Assembly (NCBI GenBank): GCA_913057725.1
Contig: CAJXOS010000004.1
Span: forward strand, 40,137 to 104,136
Direction: 5' to 3'
DNA: 64,000 nucleotides
Origin: an uncultured Lewinella sp.
Lineage (GTDB): Bacteria; Bacteroidota; Bacteroidia; Chitinophagales; Saprospiraceae
Shown in pieces: positions 46,101 through 53,079 of this stretch. The position numbers and the translations under genes were made by a program. The notes under the pieces were generated by a model. That model saw nothing but the letters and a program-made list of their open reading frames with translations, made no database searches and had not been told where the DNA came from. How positions within the stretch are numbered: the stretch's first letter is position 1; the number at the start of each line of letters is the position of its first letter.

Positions 46101-46871
46101 ACACTCGGACTGAACTTTAACCGTTTGCGCGAGCGCCGAGTGGAAGCAGGTTTGAAATTAGCGCATCGACCTAATAATCAATTCCAATTGCTCATTGGCC
46201 CTCGTTTTAGCTCAATCCGAGTTGACAATACAGAGGATAGATATATTTCTACTATTGCCGATCAGTTTCCAGCGGAGATTTTTGATGGTATTGAATTGCT
46301 GAGTCTAGAAGCAGGCTTGCAGTTTAACAATGTGGATCAGATCAGTTTCCCGACCCGCGGACTACGATTCAACCTGGATGCAGGCTGGACCGATCAGTTG
46401 GATGGGGAGGATTTCAACTTCCCATTCCTGGAAAGTGAATTAGCACTTTATCAGCAACTAGATGGCCGAGGCAAATTTGTTGTCGCTACTCAAATTGGGT
46501 TCTCTCATCGTTTTTCTGATGACTTCCCATTCTTCTTAGGAGCAACCTTAGGAGGCTTAGGCCCTGACGGTAATCTGCGTGGTTTCCGTCGCGATCGCTT
46601 CACCGGACGTACCGCTTTCTACCATAATACGGATCTGCGTTGGAAAGCCTTCTACTGGAACAATAATGCGGTTCCAATGTCAGTAGGTCTTTCTGCATCC
46701 TTTGATTATGGTAAAGTCAGCTTGGATGATATTGAAAGTGAAACCATCCATTACAGCTATGGTGGAGGTGTATTCTTTGCACCATTCGACTTGTTGACCA
46801 TTCACGTTGGAGGATATCTTGGTAACGGAGAAGAACTGCGCTGGCTAGTGGGAGGAGCATTCTTCTTCTAA
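43119..46871 (+). CDS. Metallophosphoesterase / kinase-like / Omp85-barrel fusion lipoprotein
   Basis: A 1250-aa lipoprotein (lipobox LSGC, Cys19). Residues about 45-370 are a calcineurin-like phosphoesterase with every metal motif: GDAGAG, FLGDNIY, GNHDW, AMHHP and GHEHS. Residues about 430-800 hold GGGFQTNSLRL (456-466), Lys482 in RSIDKD, IGDWDRHDDQW with Asp614-Arg-His, and PIPRDRDQAF (Asp639/641). These resemble the glycine loop, lysine, catalytic DRH and metal-binding Asp of HipA/Fam20-type kinases, though this is inferred. Residues about 900-1250 form a surface-antigen (BamA/D15-like) beta-barrel (SFPTRGLRFNLDAGW, GGLGPDGNLRGFRRDRF, WLVGGAFFF). A lipid-anchored N-terminus with a C-terminal barrel would put the enzyme domains on one face of the outer membrane. 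Substrates unknown. Confidence 0.85.
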   Translation: MLKPTTILAATLLLVLSGCANYHLNYASEVKDWEASTPPTDAPSYTVYLIGDAGAGTTTWTPPALTALRSTLGEASEESAVVFLGDNIYPNGLPPKSEPYERTLAETALNHQLESFSDYPGRVFFVAGNHDWQEYGVKGLNRQRRYIDKRSDDQAALLPRAGCGDPVEVELTDDITIILLDSQWWMANWNGEEEINDGCEAKSRADFAFLLQEAMKSNRRKELIVAMHHPIYSNGPHGGKFTFSEHLFPLRELNDNLYVPLPVVGSFFRLLQSSVGTRQDLANSTYKDFRNLLLGQANTIGDVIFAAGHEHSLQYWDKDDQHFIVSGSGSRYDGTKTGNGALFAYGGYGFAQLNYYPDGQVWTQYFQVLEDGSKRLVFQHQVKPSFAERGQVEDEIIDDNFTDDRTQTVPLSQVDFSRSKTGEKIWGAHYRDAYSTVMELPELDLATEGLEPVKRGGGFQTNSLRLEDPETERQYTLRSIDKDPSRTVPYPLNTDLVLDVVRDNFSASHPIAAIAVAPLADAAGVYHANPKLVYLPSQQALGDFNKDYAEAIYLFEERPDDDAWEGGAPFFGNPEDVISTFDMIEKVRADHEDRVDQRWTIRSRLFDLTIGDWDRHDDQWRWGKFEKGGNDYYRPIPRDRDQAFANYDGAIFGVARIVSPKSKQWRPFTDETGRTHWATYNAFLFDQSFLTNLSWEDWQEAVKHIQTTLTDEVIEKAFQDTWPEPFLSRDAPAIIATIKGRRDKLSAIARDYYQFLAGEVDVLGTDQKDLFVIERLDDNHTRVRVFDTNKKGEREGKFYDRTFLHNETQDIYCYGLGDDDIFEVTGSVAFGSAVHLIGGEGKDVFDDQSATNRTGKQIHIYDFSTEKNDLVNTADSRDHRSRRPEDNLYNRRSTAYNHNFNAVLPLLGFNPDDKLFAGFSGSYTRYGFRKDPYASLHQYGALVSLSSGGVKAYYRGNWSNVIGRWGLQFATEVQTPLYASNFYGLGNETINPEETLGLNFNRLRERRVEAGLKLAHRPNNQFQLLIGPRFSSIRVDNTEDRYISTIADQFPAEIFDGIELLSLEAGLQFNNVDQISFPTRGLRFNLDAGWTDQLDGEDFNFPFLESELALYQQLDGRGKFVVATQIGFSHRFSDDFPFFLGATLGGLGPDGNLRGFRRDRFTGRTAFYHNTDLRWKAFYWNNNAVPMSVGLSASFDYGKVSLDDIESETIHYSYGGGVFFAPFDLLTIHVGGYLGNGEELRWLVGGAFFF

Positions 46872-46901
46872 ATACAGCCTTCCCATCTGAAACCCCTTAT
46901 C

Positions 46902-46961
46902 ATTGCAGCGTTGCTTAACAAGGAGCAATAGGAGCACTTTAATAGAGCAATGCTGCAATGA
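46902..46961. terminator. Long inverted repeat overlapping the 3' end of the DUF3667 gene
   Basis: A 15-bp stem (CATTGCAGCGTTGCT / AGCAATGCTGCAATG, a single G-T pair) with a 30-nt loop. The right arm is the last codons of the DUF3667 gene (encoding IAALL). The gene pair is convergent, so it probably insulates both transcripts; there is no T-tract. Confidence 0.5.
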
Positions 46962-48030
46962 CAATGGTTATGATAACTGCTACTGTAAAGGTAAGTAGGT
47001 ACAAGAGGTTTAAGATCAAAAACTTCATAATGGTCTTGAAACGCGATTGTAAGTACACCTTACGTAACGCTCGATAAAAGTACCATTGCATAGCCACAAA
47101 ACCACCGACCCAGATATTCTCCATTTGGTTAGCAACGGCCTCATAGTTATCCAGTAACATCAGAATCGTCAAAACAAGGAAGAGGAAAGCATGAACGTGG
47201 AATGAGAAAATCAGGTGTTCGACATAATAATAGGATCGCCGAACATAAAGCAGCTTCATATAGAGGGCCAAAATTGGCATGATCAACAACATCATCCAAA
47301 TGACCTGATTGAGCATATAGGCCGCAAAGTTATCTCCCTGTTGCTGAACCCTGAGATTCTGCCTTAGGAGGAGCTTATCCCAGAAATCCGTGACGCCATA
47401 CTTTTCACTAATTTCTTCGATTGGAAGATCGGCGATGTCCTTTTTAGCAATTTTATAGCTAGTCATTTCCTTACTAGCATCGTTCAAATTCAGACGAAGT
47501 CCGATCTCAGTAGAGTCACTAAATCCCCGGACCATCTCAATCTGCAAACTGTCCAGAACGTAGTGGTGCTGGTCTGGAAGAGAATCCTTTAGATTAGTCG
47601 AAGTGGTATCCAGGCGAGTGATGAAGCTACTGAAGTGGATATCTTCACTGTATTCTTCATCGAGATCCAGGAAAAAATCCTGCGCAAATTCAGCTTCAAA
47701 AAAATTAACCCCCGCGATAGTGATAATCGCAAAAACAAAGAAAAGGCGCAAAGGCCGTACATAGCGCTGTTGCTTGCCTTCAAAAAAGGTGCGGGTTAGC
47801 TTTCCTGGCACAAAAAGCGCGAGGAGTGTCCGCCAGATTTTGGCATCTAGATTCAAAGTATCCGAGAGGAAATCTCGGATCAAGCTTCCGATGGTCACCC
47901 GGCCGTCGGTATACTTCTGGCCACAATGAGAACAGTACTGCCCGAAGCGAGGCAGCGGGTAATAACAATTACGGCACAAGCGAGCGTTGATCCGGTCGTT
48001 GCCCGTGGTGTTATGCTCCTTAGATTCCAT
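46939..48030 (-). CDS. DUF3667-type zinc-ribbon membrane protein
   Basis: A 363-aa membrane protein from the ATG at 48030. The frame is open to 48087, but the longer start would overlap the amidase gene more deeply. A cytoplasmic zinc ribbon, CRNCYYPLPRFGQYCSHCGQ, is near residue 19; DFLSDTLNLDAKIWRTLLALF and PGKLTRTFFEGKQQRYVRPL follow, the usual DUF3667 landmarks. TM segments lie at about 85-105 and, after a polar loop of about 130 residues, four more towards the end (WMMLLIMPILALYM, AFLFLVLTILMLL). Function unknown in the family. Its start overlaps the stop of the upstream amidase gene by 11 bp, so the two are cotranscribed and probably coupled. Confidence 0.88.
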   Translation of the reverse strand: MESKEHNTTGNDRINARLCRNCYYPLPRFGQYCSHCGQKYTDGRVTIGSLIRDFLSDTLNLDAKIWRTLLALFVPGKLTRTFFEGKQQRYVRPLRLFFVFAIITIAGVNFFEAEFAQDFFLDLDEEYSEDIHFSSFITRLDTTSTNLKDSLPDQHHYVLDSLQIEMVRGFSDSTEIGLRLNLNDASKEMTSYKIAKKDIADLPIEEISEKYGVTDFWDKLLLRQNLRVQQQGDNFAAYMLNQVIWMMLLIMPILALYMKLLYVRRSYYYVEHLIFSFHVHAFLFLVLTILMLLDNYEAVANQMENIWVGGFVAMQWYFYRALRKVYLQSRFKTIMKFLILNLLYLLTFTVAVIITIVIAALLY

Positions 48031-49033
48031 TTTCTTCGATCTCCACAATGGCCGCAACGTGGGCATCTGCGATCTGCTGTCGCACATGCTCCTTCATTAA
48101 TTCCAGGGCTTCAAATCGGTTATTATAAAACCCGTTCTCGGTGAGTACAGCTGGCATGCGCGTTTTGCGCAAGACATAAAACTGCTTCTCCGGACGTGAC
48201 TTCAGGTGGCGATTGGTAAAGCCCGTAGCATCAACGAGATGACGCTGAAAAACAGCGGCTAGACGCTGGCCTCGTTTACTGCCATGATAGAACCAGGTTT
48301 CAATTCCCTTAATACTATCTGTTGTCCAATGCTTACTACTGCGTGCTGGTCCTGCATTCGCGTGTACCGAGACGAATATCTTTGGCAAATCAGACGCCTT
48401 ACTATTAGCACGATTTACACGGCCCTCAAGGAAATTATCGATATCTACCTCAGGAACAACATTGAAATGCCGAATTCCTTCTACATCCAATTTTTCTATG
48501 ATTCGACGTACAATATCACGATTGAACTCGTACTCAAAGAACTGCGTATCACCATCATCAAAAACCGGACTTCGTTTACCAGCGGTTTTACTACCGTGCC
48601 CGTTATCTAAACACCACAAGTAACGCGGTTGGCGTCCAGTGGGACTAGGAGCGGGTTCTGGTTCTGGAACAGGCTCAGGATCTGGAACCGGTTCTGGTTC
48701 CGGCGCAGGCTCTGGTTCAGAAGGCTCATTACCTTCTGGGTTATCCAAGAAGATATCTTCATCAAAATCTTGATCTACTTCACCTGGTGCGATAACAACC
48801 TCTTCCATTTCATGTGCCACGATAATTACGGTATCGGGACGAAGCTCAGAAGCATCTTGAGGCTCATCGGGAGCCGGAGGAGGCAAGTTAGGGCGAGTGG
48901 GTTCACTGGTAGTGGGACGCGTTCCCGGGTCGGGAGGACTGGTTGTAGAGGTACCACCGCTACCGGTACTTTTATTGGTGCCAAATAATGATCCGAAGAA
49001 TTCTCTTAGGGCCGAAAAGAGCTTTCCTAGCAT
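48020..49033 (-). CDS. N-acetylmuramoyl-L-alanine amidase with Pro/Glu linker and no signal peptide
   Basis: A 337-aa protein. The ATG at 49033 is preferred because the longer TTG start (49063) lies inside a TATCTTTG promoter element. An amphipathic helix (KLFSALREFFGSLFG) opens it, then a Pro/Ser/Thr-rich stretch and a run of about 28 residues made mostly of Glu and Pro (PEPEP repeats). The amidase_3 domain is from about 140 on: LDNGHGS (zinc His), FFEYEFNRDIV (Glu), SVHANA (zinc His) and VLTENGF (catalytic Glu). It cuts the bond between MurNAc and the stem peptide. There is no signal peptide or TM helix, so export is unexplained. It is coupled to the DUF3667 membrane protein gene. Confidence 0.88.
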   Translation of the reverse strand: MLGKLFSALREFFGSLFGTNKSTGSGGTSTTSPPDPGTRPTTSEPTRPNLPPPAPDEPQDASELRPDTVIIVAHEMEEVVIAPGEVDQDFDEDIFLDNPEGNEPSEPEPAPEPEPVPDPEPVPEPEPAPSPTGRQPRYLWCLDNGHGSKTAGKRSPVFDDGDTQFFEYEFNRDIVRRIIEKLDVEGIRHFNVVPEVDIDNFLEGRVNRANSKASDLPKIFVSVHANAGPARSSKHWTTDSIKGIETWFYHGSKRGQRLAAVFQRHLVDATGFTNRHLKSRPEKQFYVLRKTRMPAVLTENGFYNNRFEALELMKEHVRQQIADAHVAAIVEIEENGI

Positions 49034-49060
49034 GAGGACTGGGTCAATTGGTGATGAATC

Positions 49061-49068
49061 CAAAGATA
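49061..49068 (-). promoter_or_regulatory. -7 promoter element (TATCTTTG) for the amidase operon
   Basis: An exact match to TAnnTTTG on the minus strand, 28 bp before the ATG at 49033. It excludes the upstream TTG as a start. Confidence 0.5.
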
Positions 49069-49147
49069 AACGAATTTACTTAGGATGATGGAGATTTAAC
49101 TTCACACCACCATCAACCCAAGCAAACCCTATCTCAAACGTGAATAT

Positions 49148-49873
49148 CTAAAGCGAGTCAAGCATTCCTTTCTGGCGCTGGCTGAAGTTGAATGCTTCGA
49201 ATAGCGTTAGGGATAGTGCACTTTCCAGATCGCCGTACTTCGCCTCGTAATCAAGTTTACTACGGCGAACAACTTCGTGCGCTTCTTCTCGCCCATACAC
49301 ATGCGTGATCTCACACTTAGGAGACTCCCCTGGAAGTTGTTTGTAAGTCAAGAAATAGTGTGTAAGGCGGTCTAGCACCGTTTTCGGAACATCAGAAATA
49401 TCACGCCAGCTAGAGTAGACCTCATCTTGCTCCATCACCGCAATAATCTTGTCATCGGCTTCTCCGCCATCTATCATGCGCAGGCCACCAATAGGAACGG
49501 CATTCACAATGATATTACCGTGCGTAACCTCTCGTTCAGTAAGCACACAAATATCTAGCGGATCATCATCACCGACGATGTCTGTTCTTCCCGTTTTCTC
49601 CATGCAATAGGCTGCTACCTGCTCCTTACAATAAGTCTGTGGAACAAAGCCGTACAAAGCAGGAACGATATTGGAGAATTTCTGCGGGCGATCGATCATC
49701 AGGTAGCCTGATTTTTTGTCGATCTCATACTTTACGGTATCCGAAGGGATAACTTCGATGAAGGAAGTAACCACCTCAGGAGATTTTTCATGCGTATCTA
49801 AACCATGCCAGGGATGCGAAGTATACCGCAGCCCGATCATTTTCCAGATTTTATCAAAAGATTGTTGGCTCAT
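49148..49873 (-). CDS. ppa: Inorganic pyrophosphatase, family I
   Basis: A 241-aa soluble enzyme that hydrolyses pyrophosphate to phosphate. The active-site motif GDDDPLDICVL (about residues 115-125), YLMIDRP and the downstream DDKIIAV match family I. It is longer than the E. coli enzyme (176 aa), with extra N- and C-terminal segments typical of Bacteroidota homologues (N-terminal HPWHGLD). The ATG at 49873 is used; the longer TTG start (49894) falls in the promoter motif. Single gene with its own TATCTTTG element. Confidence 0.95.
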   Translation of the reverse strand: MSQQSFDKIWKMIGLRYTSHPWHGLDTHEKSPEVVTSFIEVIPSDTVKYEIDKKSGYLMIDRPQKFSNIVPALYGFVPQTYCKEQVAAYCMEKTGRTDIVGDDDPLDICVLTEREVTHGNIIVNAVPIGGLRMIDGGEADDKIIAVMEQDEVYSSWRDISDVPKTVLDRLTHYFLTYKQLPGESPKCEITHVYGREEAHEVVRRSKLDYEAKYGDLESALSLTLFEAFNFSQRQKGMLDSL

Positions 49874-49891
49874 TGGGGGTAATATTTTGCG

Positions 49892-49899
49892 CAAAGATA
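49892..49899 (-). promoter_or_regulatory. -7 promoter element (TATCTTTG) for ppa
   Basis: An exact TAnnTTTG match on the minus strand, 19 bp before the ppa ATG, predicting a very short leader. Confidence 0.55.
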
Positions 49900-50240
49900 G
49901 GCAATGAAGGTCATAGCGATAAGATCGTAGCGAAGCACCTTACAAACATTAACAATAAAAAAGCTATAAATAACACAAAAAATATTTACATTGTGCTTAG
50001 CTATAAGAGAAACGCGCAATCAGAGTATCAACCTCTTGCCCATCATAGAGTACTCAACGGGCAAATCATTCATCGTTCATTTGTTTTTCTAGAGCTAAAA
50101 GGATGTTGTTGGCCTGTATCATAAGTTATTATGATACAGGGTGTGATCCGCATGCCTACTCCGTCAAGGACGGTGAAGGTTGTGTCTGGCCTTGGTAAGG
50201 GTGGGCCCGCCGAAGGCGGTATGCCTAGCTCCCTCCTACC
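49900..50240. other. Intergenic region with hairpin and GC-rich element
   Basis: No supported gene. An 11-bp perfect stem CTGTATCATAA-GTTA-TTATGATACAG lies at 50114-50139 without a T-tract. Then a GC-rich patch (50195-50235: GTGGGCCCGCCGAAGGCGG) resembles the element near 10.85 kb. Confidence 0.4.
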
Positions 50241-50825
50241 CTACCCTAGCAACAAGCGCTCAATCAGCAGCCAAAGTGAAACTGCCAAGGCCATAACACT
50301 TAGGCCATTACTCCACCAATTACTTTTCACGCGAAGTTTCTCCACTGCAACGTAAGCTGCCCCCAAGATGAGCGTTACAATTATGACCTGTCCTACTTCT
50401 ACCCCTAAGTTAAATGCCAAGAGATATTTAACCAGGTCAGCTTGCTCATCCGCAAACAGAATAGAACGGAAGGTATTGGAGAATCCTAGACCATGAATGA
50501 GACCAAACACCAGTGCCATGGAATAGAGCTGCCAAGCTTTACTTTCCGAACGCCATAATAGATTGTATAAGGCTGTCAAAGCAATGGTAGCCGGAATCAA
50601 ACTTTCGATCCACAATTCTGGGAGTCGAATCCAATCCATACCTGCAACAAATAGGCTTACACAATGCCCTATGGTAAAGGCCGTGACCAGGATCAGCACT
50701 TTGCGCCAGTCTAAAATGGTATAGACCGCACACAAGGCTAGTAAGAAGAGAATGTGGTCTAAAGCAGCCCAGTCAAGGATATGATCAAGGCCAAACTGAA
50801 AGTAAAAGAGAAAGGTATTTTCCAT
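50241..50825 (-). CDS. HupE/UreJ-family membrane protein
   Basis: A 194-aa polytopic protein with about six TM helices. Family landmarks are LDHILFLLALCAVY (about residue 22), TIGHCVSLFVAG (about 50) and FGLIHGLGFSNTFR (about 112); the conserved His residues are likely metal ligands. Classical HupE/UreJ proteins accompany hydrogenase or urease genes and are thought to move nickel or cobalt, but no such enzyme genes are nearby, so this belongs to the stand-alone HupE-like group common in Bacteroidota. There is no signal peptide cleavage. Single gene. Confidence 0.85.
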   Translation of the reverse strand: MENTFLFYFQFGLDHILDWAALDHILFLLALCAVYTILDWRKVLILVTAFTIGHCVSLFVAGMDWIRLPELWIESLIPATIALTALYNLLWRSESKAWQLYSMALVFGLIHGLGFSNTFRSILFADEQADLVKYLLAFNLGVEVGQVIIVTLILGAAYVAVEKLRVKSNWWSNGLSVMALAVSLWLLIERLLLG

Positions 50826-50834
50826 AACTAAAGG

Positions 50835-50842
50835 CGAAGATA
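50835..50842 (-). promoter_or_regulatory. -7 promoter-like element (TATCTTCG) for the HupE gene
   Basis: One base from TAnnTTTG on the minus strand, 10 bp before the ATG at 50825. Confidence 0.4.
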
Positions 50843-51017
50843 ATAGCTCACAAATTTATTTCCTCTTCTACCCAACCAAGTACTGTGAGAATGCAGTCTA
50901 TTCCCGGTGAGATGAAGTTTTGTCATAAAAATGTCACTGCTTCTACGTTAAAATCACGATATTACTGATGCCGAGCTCTTTCTCTGCGTTCTAATAATCT
51001 ACTAAACTCCTGTCACG

Positions 51018-52190
51018 ATGAAATTCACTCTTACAAAAACGCTGACTTTGCTCCTCTGTGCTTTCGTGCTCTCTGCTTGCCTTAAGGATGAAGTCGATGT
51101 ATCAATTAGTCATTACACGAAGGAAGAATTACAGACCCTGAGTCAGTACCTAGACCTTCCTGAATTTCGCGATCGCTATCGTGTCGATCTTGCCGATCAC
51201 TTGAAGAACCGAGGAGCAGTTACTCCTGCTATCAACGACGCAAAAGCTACCCTCGGACGCGTACTCTTTTACGACACTAAACTTTCTTTGACGGAAGAAA
51301 CCTCCTGTGCCAGCTGCCATGATCAGCGTCTGGCGTTTTCGGATGATAAGGCCTTTAGTGAAGGTATTAATGGTCAGTTGACCAAGCGTAATTCCCTTCC
51401 GTTGGCTGCAACTGCCAACTTCTCTTCATCCTACGACGATCCAAGCAGCTTCGGCGGAACGGTTGGCTTTTTCTGGGACGAAAGAGCACGGACCATCAGC
51501 GGTCAAAGCGAACTAACCATCCAGGATGATATCGAAATGGGTATGGATCTAGATGACCTGACTGTACGTCTGGCTGATGTAGACTACTATGAGGTGTTGT
51601 TCCGCCGCGCTTATGGTGATGAGGCTGTCACTAAGGACCGTATCTTGACAGCAATCGAGGAATTTGTTAATGCCTTTGTGTCTACCAATTCTCCTTTTGA
51701 TGAGGGAATGAATATGGTTGGCCTCCAGGATCAAGACTTCCCCAACTTCACCGATCAGGAAAACTTCGGTAAAGCGTTATTTATGGAAAATTGTGCTAGC
51801 TGCCACCCTTCTGATATGAGTACTCCTATCGGTCGAAATGTTGCTAACAATGGACTTGATCTCGTTTATGAAGACAAGGGTATGGGCGACATTTTCCCTG
51901 ATGGTGCTTTCAATGGTGTATTCAAAGTACCGTTCCTGCGGAATGTTGAATTGACTGGTCCTTACATGCACGATGGTCGTTTCGAAACACTGGAGGAAGT
52001 TATCGAGCACTACAGCACGGGAATTCAAAACCACGAAAACCTGGCTGACGAACTACGTGATGCTAATGGAAATGCACGCCAGTTCAACTTCTCCCAAGAA
52101 GAAAAAGCAGCTTTGGTTGCCTTCTTGAAGACGGTAACGGATGATTCCTTTGCCGAAGATGTTCGCTACTCTGATCCATTTAAGAAGTAG
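51018..52190 (+). CDS. Di-haem cytochrome c peroxidase family lipoprotein
   Basis: A 390-aa lipoprotein (lipobox LSAC, Cys21). Two c-type haem sites: CASCH at residues 97-101 and CASCH at 259-263. Between them are RNSLPLAATANFSS and FFWDERA; later come VPFLRNVELTGPYMHDGRF and EEVIEHY, all standard for the CcpA/MauG superfamily. It reduces peroxide using electrons from periplasmic donors, or performs a MauG-like oxidation. The lipid anchor and haems require export and cytochrome c maturation in the periplasm. It is a single gene with a perfect 14-bp terminator stem just after it. Confidence 0.93.
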   Translation: MKFTLTKTLTLLLCAFVLSACLKDEVDVSISHYTKEELQTLSQYLDLPEFRDRYRVDLADHLKNRGAVTPAINDAKATLGRVLFYDTKLSLTEETSCASCHDQRLAFSDDKAFSEGINGQLTKRNSLPLAATANFSSSYDDPSSFGGTVGFFWDERARTISGQSELTIQDDIEMGMDLDDLTVRLADVDYYEVLFRRAYGDEAVTKDRILTAIEEFVNAFVSTNSPFDEGMNMVGLQDQDFPNFTDQENFGKALFMENCASCHPSDMSTPIGRNVANNGLDLVYEDKGMGDIFPDGAFNGVFKVPFLRNVELTGPYMHDGRFETLEEVIEHYSTGIQNHENLADELRDANGNARQFNFSQEEKAALVAFLKTVTDDSFAEDVRYSDPFKK

Positions 52191-52222
52191 TAGAGACTTC
52201 TAGCACCTTTTGAAATACAGCG

Positions 52223-52260
52223 CAGCGCCTCGATGATTGTTCATCGAGGCGCTGTCGTTT
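52223..52260 (+). terminator. Terminator of the cytochrome c peroxidase gene
   Basis: A perfect 14-bp stem (CAGCGCCTCGATGA / TCATCGAGGCGCTG) with a 4-nt loop, followed by TCGTTT, 33 bp after the stop. The T-run is weak, but the stem is very strong. Confidence 0.75.
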
Positions 52261-52358
52261 CACCCTATCTATTATCGGTCTCGGCAACAATCAACTGATC
52301 AAAATCAGCAACTATCTGCCTCAATTTTTCGTTATTTGAACGAGCAAAATTGACAAAG

Positions 52359-52964
52359 ATGTTTACGGGAATCATCGAAGCCCAAGGACGGGTGGAGAAA
52401 ATAGAGCGAGAAGGCACTAACGTGCATTTTACCATTAGTAGTTCAGTAAGTGATGAACTTAAGGTCGACCAAAGCATTGCGCATGACGGCGTGTGCCTGA
52501 CCGTAGTAGCATTGACTCCTGGCGAGCATACAGTCACTGCTATTGAAGAGACCCTGAAACGAAGTCGCCTGGGTGAATGGAAAGTGGGCGCTACCGTAAA
52601 TCTAGAACGTGCCATGAAACCCAATGCTCGCTTGGATGGTCATATGGTGCAAGGACACGTTGATAAGGTGGGAGAATGCATCAGTGTAGAAGATCAAGAT
52701 GGAAGCTGGTATTTCCGTTTTCGTTACGAGCCAGCTCCTGAGCACATCCTAGTTGATAAGGGCTCTATCTGTGTCAACGGTGTTAGCCTTACCGTGGTCA
52801 ACCCCACTGAAGATGAGTTTAGTGTAGCAATTATTCCCTATACCTACGAGCATACCAATTTCAATCAACTTCAACCGGGTTCACAGATTAATCTGGAGTT
52901 TGATATCATTGGTAAATACATTGCTCGCCATTTGGCCTTGTACCAGCAGGCTCCGCTTCAGTAG
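52359..52964 (+). CDS. ribE: Riboflavin synthase alpha chain
   Basis: A 201-aa enzyme that makes riboflavin from two molecules of 6,7-dimethyl-8-ribityllumazine. It has the two-fold lumazine-binding repeat: MFTGIIEAQG with HDGVCLTVVAL in the first half, LDGHMVQGHVDKVG and SICVNGVSLTVVNP in the second, then YIARHLAL at the end. The ATG at 52359 is used, because the family begins at MFTG; the frame is open to a TTG at 52350. No other riboflavin gene adjoins it. The symbol ribE follows one naming scheme (ribC in others). Confidence 0.95.
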   Translation: MFTGIIEAQGRVEKIEREGTNVHFTISSSVSDELKVDQSIAHDGVCLTVVALTPGEHTVTAIEETLKRSRLGEWKVGATVNLERAMKPNARLDGHMVQGHVDKVGECISVEDQDGSWYFRFRYEPAPEHILVDKGSICVNGVSLTVVNPTEDEFSVAIIPYTYEHTNFNQLQPGSQINLEFDIIGKYIARHLALYQQAPLQ

Positions 52965-53079
52965 TAAGCCCTTGGCATCTCTATGTCGTATTCTCACTGC
53001 TTGAGTTTGTGCGCCAGGCAAGGATGCAATACTTTCACCAGAAGTGGACTAACACCTAATTTCTATACCGCAATTTGCT

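Noticed and set aside
48650..48720. Short tandem repeat (GGTTCTGG/GGCTCTGG units)
   Set aside because: It encodes the Pro-Glu linker of the amidase in frame; not an independent repeat locus.
50114..50139. Perfect 11-bp hairpin as terminator of the HupE gene or ppa
   Set aside because: No T-run on either strand and about 100 bp from the HupE stop; kept only as a structure in the intergenic note.
50241..50825. HupE/UreJ protein as evidence of a nearby hydrogenase or urease
   Set aside because: No structural or accessory gene for either enzyme is present in the window.
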